Assembly (NCBI GenBank): GCA_017500745.1
Contig: JAFVYE010000098.1
Coordinates: 1 to 10,602 of the forward strand
Direction of reading: 5' to 3'
From: Clostridia bacterium
GTDB taxonomy: Bacteria > Bacillota > Clostridia > Christensenellales > CAG-917
Length of the DNA stretch: 10,602 bases
The notes below the pieces were generated by a model, which saw only the letters and a program-made list of their open reading frames with translations, ran no database searches and had not been told where the DNA came from. The position numbers and the translations under genes were made by a program. Below are positions 1 to 6,781 of the stretch, piece after piece. Every line of letters begins with the position of its first letter. The stretch's first letter is position 1.

Positions 1-3000
1 CATTGACATAGTTATCTTTCTTTGTGTGCTCTGCATTGTGTGAGCATGTGTAGTTAGTGTATCCTTGCTCGGTGCAAGTGGGAGCGACTGTTTCTCCTGC
101 AACCCAAGCGTGTGCATTTGCATCAATGGGGAGTTCTTCAGTTTCAAATGCGTCACAATATTCACATTCTCTACGATTCTCACCTGCTGCCATGCATGTT
201 GCGAGAGTTGTTGTCCATTCACTCCATGTGTGTGCATTTGCATCAAGTCCAAGTTCAACCTTGGTGTTGTGGTTGCATCCTTCACGCTTGCAGTATTCGT
301 ATGCATTCCAGCCAGGAACTGTACAAGTTGATGCTTGTGCGCCAACGTGTTCAAGGTCATGTACGTTGGGATCAACAGCAATTGTGAGATCGGTGATTTC
401 AACGCCTTCTGCGTCAAAGTACTTTTGACAGGTTGTGCATTGCTTATGACCCTTTGTGCCTGTTGCAACGCAAGTTGCAGGGATTTCATCATGCCATTCG
501 CCAAAGGTATGCTGTGCTTCAGGTGAGCTGCCACCTGCAGGAGTTGTGTACACTTCAATGCCGTCCATTCTGACTTGGTCACTCAATGAAGATATAACAA
601 AACTGTCAGCGGCCTCAACAAAAATTACTGTGACATTTTTGCCATCAACTGAAACGGTGTACTTGCCGGAAGTAATGGAATTGCTAAGGGCAGTTGCATA
701 TGAACCTGTGTTGCATATGAACACAACCTTTGTCATTGCGGTGTATTCAATTGACAAGCTTGAGCCCTTGTAGAAACGAGCAGGTTTTGCGTAATCGGCA
801 ACGTTTGAAGAGTTATTTGCTTTTTTGTTTGTTACGGTGATGCCGTTTTCTTTCCAGACTTGAATGCTTGTTGTAAATTCTGTTCTCTTAGATCTGTCAT
901 CAAATGTGATTGTGCCAGCAAGCTCAGGTTCGGGGGCATTAAGGTTTGCGTTACATCTATCGCACTTGCCATCATTGTTTGCGTCAGCGTGGCCAAGGGC
1001 TTCTGCATTGAGCTTGCCACAGATTGTACACTTGGATGCATTGATGCAATCGGCTTCGCTGAATGAGCAATCGTGTGCCTTTGTGATGGTGACCTTAGAA
1101 TTCTTTGCCACTTGATTGGTGTCTTTATAAACAGTGATGACACCAACAACGTTTACTGTGTCGCCCAAATAAACCAATTTGGGTGCGCCAAAAATCAAAA
1201 TTGTGTCGCTACCATCTGAAAGGTAGAATGACATGTTGTTATATTGGTCACTCCATTCTTGGTAAAGTTCGCTTACGAAACCATTGAGATTGACTTCTGC
1301 GCCTTCTTCTGCTACGAGTGCGCCAGCAATTGTGTTGATAACTTTTGACTCAATCAACTTGCCACAAGCGCATTCGCCTACTTCTTCTTGGTGATTTTCA
1401 TGGCCATATTCCGCATCACAAATGTCGCAGACGTACCAATGTTGTGTGTCATTTCCTTGGTTGAGTGACGTTGCGCTGTGCTTGTCACGATTGATTTCTT
1501 CGTGGCAGGCAGTACAGACTTGATAGTGGTATTCTCCATCCACAACATAATCAGATGCTACGTGGTTGCCATTGCAGAGAGGAAGCTTGCACTCTTCTCT
1601 ATCACAAACGTTGTTGCCATCCTCATCAATGTGACCAAGGGCGCTTCCGCTTTCAAAGACGTTTTGGTCGTCAGAATTGAAGTGTCCGCATTCACAAACC
1701 TTGTAGAATGTTGCCCTGCTTGTGCAAGTTGCGGGAGCGCAAAGGTTTGCATTGTTTGCAAGGACGGTTTCAAGGGTGTATCCACAATCCTTTTCATCCT
1801 TTTCGCCACAAACGCCACATTCCTTGTAATGCTTGCCGTTGCCGTCAGATGTCCATGTGGTGGGATAATCATGTCCAAGAGCTTCAATCACTTCACCACC
1901 AGAAACGTAGCTTTCACAATCTTTACAGAATGTGCCCGCAGTATGTCCGTCTTTGGTGCAGGTTGCATTGACTTGTTCTCTCTCTTCTGTGTTGTTATGT
2001 GTGCATGCATACTTGTAAACAACTTCAATAGCTGTGATTCGGATGTTGCCGTTGGTTACGTCTGATTTGGTGTTGCCAACGCTGAATACAACTGAGTTTG
2101 CGTTGACATTTACGACTTCGTTGCTATCTTTGTTGACACCGTCCAAAGTAAGCACACCAGTTTTGTCCTTTGTATAGGTGATCTTGACGCTGACAATGAC
2201 AAAGCCCTCTGATGCCTTAATGGTTAATTGAGGATTTTCGTTTTGATAAACTCTCCAAGAAGATGGATTGCTTGAGTAGTATTTGCCTGTGTTTTCGTAT
2301 TGTCCAGTTGTGGGTATTGCTGTTGCAATGACAATAGCATCAAGATTGACGGTTTCGTAACGAGTTGAATTTTCCCAGCCGTTTGCTATTGCGTATTCGC
2401 CAATCATTGTAACGACAGTGACCTCCCCTGTGGGGATTTCTGCAAAGGAGCCGTATTCTTTGCCACAGACATCACAAATTGCTTTGCTTGTGGGGGTTGC
2501 TGTGCCGCCTGAACAAGGTTTTGTTTCAACGTGAGTTGCATTGTTTGAGCAAACCCTGCTGTGAGTGTCATTGCCATTGGATGTCCAGTTGCCAAAAGCA
2601 TGGCCTGCAAGGTCGCCATAAGGTTGATCACATCTGTCGCAAACTGCCTTGTCTGTGCAAGTTGCAGTACCACCTGTGTGTCCCAATGCATCAACAATGG
2701 TGCTTGCAATGACTTCCTTGTTGCAGTCATCGCAGTAGAGGTTTGCTGTGCGACCTTCGGTTGTGCATGTGGGTGCAATTTCTGACACAGTAACACTTGT
2801 GTTGACGTGGTTGTTGGGATTGATTTGTTCAACAACTGAGTCAAGAACTGTGCCACCTTGTGCGGTGTCATAGTTAAAGCCACAGCTTGAGCATGTCCAA
2901 TATTCAACAAAGCCGGTTGCCACACAAGTTGCGGGCACAGCTTGATGATGTGTCATTGAGTGTGCAAGGAGATTGCCATATTCAAAGGTTGTGGTGCCTT

Positions 3001-3910
3001 CCTCGCCACATTCGCAAGAGAAATGGTATTGTGCTTTTGAGGTGCAAGTTGCGGGAGTTGCAAGATATTTGTCCTCTGCAACTTCTCTGTCAAAGACGTG
3101 CTCGCCAGTGGGAACACCATCAAAGAAGGTGCCAGCAGTTGCTTTGTCAAGGTGACCACAAGCACATGACAAGTAGTACTCTGCTCCGGAAATGCAGTTG
3201 GCTGCGTGCTTGAGATACTTTGCGTCAGTATTCTTTTGATCGTAGACGTGAGGAAGAATGTCGCCACTTTCAAAGGTTTCTGTGCCCTTTGTGCCACACT
3301 TGCATGAGAAGTAGTAAGTTGCTTTTGAAGTGCAAGTTGCAGGAGATGCGAGATATTTTTCATCCACAGCTTGTTTGTCAAAGACGTGCTCTGTGCTGAC
3401 TTCGCCATACTCGCCACCGCAGATGTCGCACTTTGCCTTTGTGCCACAATCGGCTGTACCACCAGAACAACTTTCAATTTCAACGTGGCTGTTGTCGTTG
3501 CCACAAACTCTCTTGTGAGTGCCGTCTCCAAGTGAAACCCAGACGCCGTAAGCGTGTTGAATTGCAGGAATCACACTGCCTTGCACAGAGTATGAACATC
3601 CGTTGTTAACACAAGTTTGTGTGCCGGTGTATCCGTCTGTTGTGCACGTGGGGTCAATTGCGCTGCCGGGTTCAAGTTCAAGCTTGTGACCAAGTGCAGA
3701 AACAGTTGCCTCTCTCTTTATGCCACAAACTGAGCATTGTTGGAGCACTGAACCAGGGGTTGTACAGGTTGCCTCAACAATGGTTGTGTGATCAGCCCAA
3801 GTGTGACCGCCAGCACATCTTCCGCCGGTGCCACCAGAACATGCCACAAACGTGCATGCCATGAGGACTGAGATGAGGACCAGTGACAAAACTAAAAAGC
3901 GTTTTCTCAT
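1..3910 (-). CDS. Giant Cys-rich repeat surface lipoprotein, 3' end beyond window
   Basis: The frame is open from the ATG at 3910 to the left edge (1303 codons, no stop). An AGGAG ribosome site precedes the start. The N-terminus is a signal peptide (MRKR, then a hydrophobic stretch) with two possible lipobox cysteines, C19 (LMAC) and C24 (FVAC), so export and lipid anchoring are likely. From about residue 31 come many repeats of the pattern P-A-T-C-T-x2-G...C-x2-C-G...A-L-G-H; the first has C49, C59, C62 and H75. The paired Cys and the His suggest small zinc ribbons or disulfide knots. Three non-repeat modules interrupt them: a beta-sandwich at about 496-634, an OB-fold-like domain at about 857-942 (contains YQEWSDQYNNMSFYLSDG), and a second beta-sandwich at about 999-1122. 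Such modules accompany secreted nucleases and hydrolases in gut bacteria. No catalytic domain is visible; one could lie past the edge. The role may be adhesion or ligand binding (inference). Confidence 0.9.
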   Translation of the reverse strand, partial: MRKRFLVLSLVLISVLMACTFVACSGGTGGRCAGGHTWADHTTIVEATCTTPGSVLQQCSVCGIKREATVSALGHKLELEPGSAIDPTCTTDGYTGTQTCVNNGCSYSVQGSVIPAIQHAYGVWVSLGDGTHKRVCGNDNSHVEIESCSGGTADCGTKAKCDICGGEYGEVSTEHVFDKQAVDEKYLASPATCTSKATYYFSCKCGTKGTETFESGDILPHVYDQKNTDAKYLKHAANCISGAEYYLSCACGHLDKATAGTFFDGVPTGEHVFDREVAEDKYLATPATCTSKAQYHFSCECGEEGTTTFEYGNLLAHSMTHHQAVPATCVATGFVEYWTCSSCGFNYDTAQGGTVLDSVVEQINPNNHVNTSVTVSEIAPTCTTEGRTANLYCDDCNKEVIASTIVDALGHTGGTATCTDKAVCDRCDQPYGDLAGHAFGNWTSNGNDTHSRVCSNNATHVETKPCSGGTATPTSKAICDVCGKEYGSFAEIPTGEVTVVTMIGEYAIANGWENSTRYETVNLDAIVIATAIPTTGQYENTGKYYSSNPSSWRVYQNENPQLTIKASEGFVIVSVKITYTKDKTGVLTLDGVNKDSNEVVNVNANSVVFSVGNTKSDVTNGNIRITAIEVVYKYACTHNNTEEREQVNATCTKDGHTAGTFCKDCESYVSGGEVIEALGHDYPTTWTSDGNGKHYKECGVCGEKDEKDCGYTLETVLANNANLCAPATCTSRATFYKVCECGHFNSDDQNVFESGSALGHIDEDGNNVCDREECKLPLCNGNHVASDYVVDGEYHYQVCTACHEEINRDKHSATSLNQGNDTQHWYVCDICDAEYGHENHQEEVGECACGKLIESKVINTIAGALVAEEGAEVNLNGFVSELYQEWSDQYNNMSFYLSDGSDTILIFGAPKLVYLGDTVNVVGVITVYKDTNQVAKNSKVTITKAHDCSFSEADCINASKCTICGKLNAEALGHADANNDGKCDRCNANLNAPEPELAGTITFDDRSKRTEFTTSIQVWKENGITVTNKKANNSSNVADYAKPARFYKGSSLSIEYTAMTKVVFICNTGSYATALSNSITSGKYTVSVDGKNVTVIFVEAADSFVISSLSDQVRMDGIEVYTTPAGGSSPEAQHTFGEWHDEIPATCVATGTKGHKQCTTCQKYFDAEGVEITDLTIAVDPNVHDLEHVGAQASTCTVPGWNAYEYCKREGCNHNTKVELGLDANAHTWSEWTTTLATCMAAGENRRECEYCDAFETEELPIDANAHAWVAGETVAPTCTEQGYTNYTCSHNAEHTKKDNYVN
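2963..3388 (-). repeat. Three tandem 46-50-residue repeats inside the giant lipoprotein
   Basis: Residues 175-220, 221-270 and 271-316 of the lipoprotein are tandem copies starting HVFDK, HVYDQ and HVFDR. Each then has a K-Y-L motif, a Cys (ATCTS in copies 1 and 3, ANCIS in copy 2), a C-x-CG pair and a T-F-E or T-F-F motif. Copies 1 and 3 are closest: both read PATCTSKA followed by FSC-x-CG, and the DNA retains blocks such as GTCAAAGACGTGCTC. They are the most alike of the Cys-rich units and point to expansion by internal duplication, with copy 2 the most diverged. Confidence 0.8.
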
Positions 3911-3928
3911 ACCATTCTCCTTTGTAAT

Positions 3929-3960
3929 AAAAATGCCATAGGCAACAAAAACCTATGGCA
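3929..3960 (-). terminator. Terminator-like hairpin in the leader of the giant lipoprotein gene
   Basis: Read on the minus strand, TGCCATAGG (3960-3952) and CCTATGGCA (3942-3934) form a perfect 9-bp stem with a 9-nt loop. The stem is followed at once by TTTTTATT (from 3933). The AGGAG ribosome site and ATG of the lipoprotein lie only about 20 nt further on. A stem followed by a U run is the form of an intrinsic terminator. Between promoter and gene it would act as an attenuator. The stem is only moderately GC-rich, so it may be leaky. It could instead be a stabilising 5' hairpin. Confidence 0.5.
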
Positions 3961-3965
3961 AACAA

Positions 3966-4052
3966 TTAATTTTTGATTGGGGAAAAAGTGTCCACGTGAT
4001 TGGTGGAACAAGTGTAATACTTTGTTGAAGTAAAACACAAAAAATTGAACAT
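3966..4052 (-). CDS. Putative 28-residue leader peptide upstream of the giant lipoprotein
   Basis: A short frame runs from ATG (4052-4050) to TAA (3968-3966). It is preceded by an exceptionally strong ribosome site, GGGGAGGAG (4068-4060), 7 nt before the ATG. The peptide starts MFNFLCFTS and ends SPIKN; it holds five Thr, four Phe, two adjacent Tyr and two Cys, and no clear membrane or signal segment. Its stop is 5 nt before the terminator-like hairpin, so a translating or stalled ribosome would cover or influence that stem. The layout of promoter, leader frame, hairpin and structural gene matches translation-coupled attenuation, though no long run of one codon type marks an obvious regulatory amino acid. 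It could be a chance frame. Confidence 0.4.
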   Translation of the reverse strand: MFNFLCFTSTKYYTCSTNHVDTFSPIKN

Positions 4053-4102
4053 TACAATACTCCTCCCCTAATATTGCATGTCGTGCTGAGTTGTTTTAGT
4101 TT

Positions 4103-4143
4103 TTTGATATATCAAATATAGCAAATTTTGACACCTTTTGCAA
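4103..4143 (-). promoter_or_regulatory. Promoter with start-site palindrome for the giant lipoprotein gene
   Basis: On the minus strand TTGCAA (4143-4138) and TATATT (4120-4115) are separated by 17 nt, a good sigma-70/SigA-type pair. Right after the -10 box lies the perfect 14-bp palindrome TTTGATATATCAAA (4116-4103), which would cover the expected start near 4108. The leader RNA would be about 200 nt long, including the leader frame and hairpin. The palindrome is AT-rich and could partly reflect base composition. Confidence 0.5.
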
Positions 4144-4214
4144 CACAAATAAAGTGAAAAAAAGATTTAAGACAATTAGCGAAAAGTGTTCGGTTAAAAG
4201 GCAGGTGTTTTGGC

Positions 4215-4253
4215 ACATATTGGTGTGTATTGCATTTGAAACACACAATATGT
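4215..4253. repeat. Imperfect inverted repeat between the two divergent promoters
   Basis: ACATATTG-G-TGTGT (4215-4228) pairs with ACACACAATATGT (4241-4253): 13 paired bases, one bulged G and a 12-nt loop. It lies between the minus-strand promoter at about 4115-4143 and the plus-strand promoter at about 4293-4321, at 70 nt or more from the first and about 40 nt from the second. That position would suit a shared regulator site. No U run follows on either strand, so it is unlikely to be a terminator. The rest of 4144-4279 holds nothing else I recognise. Confidence 0.4.
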
Positions 4254-4279
4254 AGCGATTTGGACAAAAATTTGACAAA

Positions 4280-4342
4280 TTGCGCGCAAATATTGACAAT
4301 ATGATTATTTTAATATAATATAAACTTGGGTTATTATAACCC
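4280..4342 (+). promoter_or_regulatory. Promoter and palindromic elements for the nuclease operon
   Basis: TTGACA (4293-4298) is followed by a TATAAT (4314-4319, 15-nt spacing) that overlaps a TAATAT (4316-4321, 17-nt spacing), so initiation near 4326-4328 is likely. Directly upstream of the -35 is the perfect palindrome TTGCGCGCAA (4280-4289). Directly at the expected start is GGGTTAT-T-ATAACCC (4328-4342), a perfect 7+7 inverted repeat with a single central base. The first could be an activator site and the second a repressor operator or a 5' hairpin. No regulator gene is present in the window. Confidence 0.6.
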
Positions 4343-4379
4343 CGCGTACAAATGCCCTAAAAATTGACATTTGTGATAT

Positions 4380-4384
4380 AGGAG
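4380..4384 (+). promoter_or_regulatory. Ribosome binding site deciding the nuclease start
   Basis: AGGAG lies 5 nt before the ATG at 4390. An in-frame GTG at 4384 overlaps this site and cannot use it, so ATG 4390 is preferred although the frame is open slightly further upstream. Confidence 0.75.
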
Positions 4385-4389
4385 TGACT

Positions 4390-6768
4390 ATGACAAACCT
4401 CAAATTGATGAGAAAGATTGGCATTTTTATGATGATTGTCTTTGCCGTGGTCTGCTCTCTTGGCTGTTGGACAAATGTGTTTGCTCCCACATCAACCGAG
4501 ATTGCGGATGCTGCAACAAGCGACTACTATGCCAATCTCAACGAAAGTTTGACAGGCGCTGCATTCAGATCAGAGCTTGCAAAACTTATCACCAACACCC
4601 ACAAATACAACCCTACTTATGACGGACTGCGTAGCATATTTGACGAAAGCGATGCAGACCCCAACCAAAAGGGAAACATCTTGTGGTTCTACACCGGCAC
4701 TTCCGTATCCTTCAACGGAAGTTTTAACGATGGAACAAACCGCGAGCACGTGTGGCCTAAAAACAATGGAAAGGCCTTCCCTGCTGAGTCCGAAGCAGGT
4801 TCAGACGCCCACCACCTGCGCCCTTGCAACAGCCAAATGAACTCTACAAGAAGCAATAACAACTTTGGCGAAGTGTCTACAACCAGCTCAAACATCGTCA
4901 AAGAAGATGGAAAGACGTCATATGCAAATCCTGCATATCAACAAAACAGCGTGTTCTACCCCGGCAAAGGATATCGTGGCGCAACCGCACGTATTTTGAT
5001 GTACGTCCAAACAAGATGGGGGGACAAGTATAGCTTGACATTTGTCCTTGGACAAGGCAACAACAAAACCATTGGCGACATTGAAGATTTGATGAAATGG
5101 CACCTTGAAGAGCCCCCCACCGCAGAAGAAAAGGCAAGAAATGAAGCCGTCTATGCAGTGCAAGGCAACAGAAACCCCTTCATTGACCACCCTGAATATG
5201 CAGAAATGATCTACTGCAATGACGGAAAGAGCTACAATGATGAGCTTCAGAATTGTGTTGAAAAGTACGGCAGTTATCTCAATGGAGGTCAAGGCCCCAG
5301 CACCACGGACCCCACTTCTCTTTCAATCACTCCCTCATCAGTTACAGTTGCAGCAGGCGCAACAACACGCCTCACTGTTTCTGCACTTCCCTCCGGAACT
5401 TCTAACTCAGTCACTTGGACATCATCAAACAACAACGTTGCAACAATCAACAACGGAATTGTCACAGGCATCTCTGCAGGAACTGCAACAATTACTGCAA
5501 CCAGCACCAAAAATAGTTCAATCAAGGCAACTGCAACAATCAACGTCAAAGCTGTGTCTGCTGTCAACATCACAGGCACTCCTATCAAAACAAAGTATTC
5601 TGCTGGCGAAACCTTCAATCCCGCAGGCCTTACTGTCACAGCCACCTATACTGATGGATCAACAAAGGTGATTGCCAACGGCGATTGTAAGTGGCTTGAT
5701 AGCACCACAAAACTCACCACATTATCGGCGGGCACCACCTCCGTTATAATGAAATATGGCAACTTTGAAAAAACTGTCAGCGGAATCACGGTTGAACAAT
5801 CAACAACACAAAAGATTTCTATCACAAGGGATAGTTTTACAGGAAGTGGCTCATACGCCTGGACATCATGGAGCTCTGGAGGCATAACGGGCAAAGCGTT
5901 TATGTATCCAGGAAACTCAGACGAGATTCAAATGAACGGCAACAAAGCTTCTTGCTATCTGTTCAGCAATTCAGCCCTCCCCGGTGGAATCGTGTCCATC
6001 ACAATCAAGACAACGGCTGAAAGACAATGGGAGGTCCGCACCTCCACTACTCCTTTTGCCGAAGGAACAGACAAAACCACCACAGCCGGCACATCAAGGG
6101 GAACCGTGACTTCCACACCTTCTGGTGCAACAATCAACGTCAATACAACAGATACGTACTTTGTGCTCAACTATCAAGGCACAAACGCTGTTTACATTGA
6201 AGAAATCATCATCGTCTATAATGCTGGCGGTGGAACATCACATACACACACCCCCAGCGGTTGGATTGTAGACAGCCAATCAACATGCTCTGTCAAAGGA
6301 ATTAGACACACGGAGTGTACAAGTTGCGGAGAAGTTCTTGACGTTGAGGAACTTCCTCTTGCAAGCCACAAATTTGGCGATTGGACCACATCGGGCGACA
6401 CCGAAACTCGCACATGTTCTCAATGTGGCCACGTTGAAACAAAAGGCACTCAAGGCGGCGGATCTGCAGATCAAAACAAAGTCAACGACTTTGCAGACCT
6501 GGTTGACAAAGTAGAATCTGCAACAGACGCCAAGGCAAAATGGACTGCAATCTCCAACGCCCTCAAGCTCTATCAACAACTTAACGCCGATGAAAAAGCA
6601 TCTGTGGCAACCGACTACGCAACCCTTCAAGCAGAAATCGCTGAGTACAACAACACCGCTGAAGCAATCAACTCTGAATCAAAGAAAGCCACGGAAGATG
6701 CAATCATGCTCTTTGCAGGGGCCTTCTCTATCCTTGCTTTTGCAGCATACTTCCTCTTGAGAAAATAA
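4390..6768 (+). CDS. Secreted, surface-anchored endonuclease I-family nuclease with Ig-like and Cys-rich modules
   Basis: The 792-residue protein starts with a signal peptide (cleavage possible after NVFA; a weak lipobox SLGC lies nearby). Residues about 45-275 are an endonuclease I domain (EndA/Vvn/BsnI type, His-Me finger): N117-REHVWP with E119 and H120, D139-AHHLRP, N151-STRSNNNFG, and the closing NRNPFIDHPEYAE (260-272). These nucleases are metal-dependent and cut DNA and often RNA. Then come a Big2-like domain (about 309-386), a Big_3-like bacterial Ig domain (about 390-468), a beta-sandwich (about 474-612), a Cys-rich repeat unit (618-685) and a helical stalk (690-769; contains YQQLNADEKASV). 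A C-terminal membrane segment (about 770-790) ends in RK. No LPxTG motif is seen. It is probably held on the surface to degrade extracellular nucleic acid for nutrition or biofilm control. The next gene follows after 13 nt, so the two form an operon. Confidence 0.93.
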   Translation: MTNLKLMRKIGIFMMIVFAVVCSLGCWTNVFAPTSTEIADAATSDYYANLNESLTGAAFRSELAKLITNTHKYNPTYDGLRSIFDESDADPNQKGNILWFYTGTSVSFNGSFNDGTNREHVWPKNNGKAFPAESEAGSDAHHLRPCNSQMNSTRSNNNFGEVSTTSSNIVKEDGKTSYANPAYQQNSVFYPGKGYRGATARILMYVQTRWGDKYSLTFVLGQGNNKTIGDIEDLMKWHLEEPPTAEEKARNEAVYAVQGNRNPFIDHPEYAEMIYCNDGKSYNDELQNCVEKYGSYLNGGQGPSTTDPTSLSITPSSVTVAAGATTRLTVSALPSGTSNSVTWTSSNNNVATINNGIVTGISAGTATITATSTKNSSIKATATINVKAVSAVNITGTPIKTKYSAGETFNPAGLTVTATYTDGSTKVIANGDCKWLDSTTKLTTLSAGTTSVIMKYGNFEKTVSGITVEQSTTQKISITRDSFTGSGSYAWTSWSSGGITGKAFMYPGNSDEIQMNGNKASCYLFSNSALPGGIVSITIKTTAERQWEVRTSTTPFAEGTDKTTTAGTSRGTVTSTPSGATINVNTTDTYFVLNYQGTNAVYIEEIIIVYNAGGGTSHTHTPSGWIVDSQSTCSVKGIRHTECTSCGEVLDVEELPLASHKFGDWTTSGDTETRTCSQCGHVETKGTQGGGSADQNKVNDFADLVDKVESATDAKAKWTAISNALKLYQQLNADEKASVATDYATLQAEIAEYNNTAEAINSESKKATEDAIMLFAGAFSILAFAAYFLLRK

Positions 6769-6781
6769 GGAGGGGCACATC

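Noticed and set aside
832..3531. Minus-strand frames such as 2404-2925 and 2953-3531
   Set aside because: They are out-of-frame readings of the lipoprotein gene; the true frame is open from 3910 to the edge.
57..3864. Many plus-strand open frames of 60-195 codons, for example 1478-2065
   Set aside because: They lie antisense to the continuous minus-strand lipoprotein frame. They are Cys-rich mirror products of its repeats and lack convincing ribosome sites.
1..3910. CRISPR-like array, because similar short blocks recur at intervals
   Set aside because: Recurring blocks such as GCAACTTGCAC encode the protein repeat PATCT, are diverged, irregularly spaced and stay in frame.
4061..4070. CTCCTCCCCTA on the plus strand as an anti-Shine-Dalgarno rRNA fragment
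   Set aside because: No rRNA-like sequence flanks it; it is better explained as the complement of the leader frame's ribosome site.
4096..4299. A 67-codon minus-strand frame across the divergent promoters
   Set aside because: It starts at TTG without a ribosome site, overlaps both promoter regions, and its protein has no recognisable feature.
4384..4389. GTG at 4384 as the nuclease start
   Set aside because: It overlaps the AGGAG ribosome site that serves the ATG at 4390.
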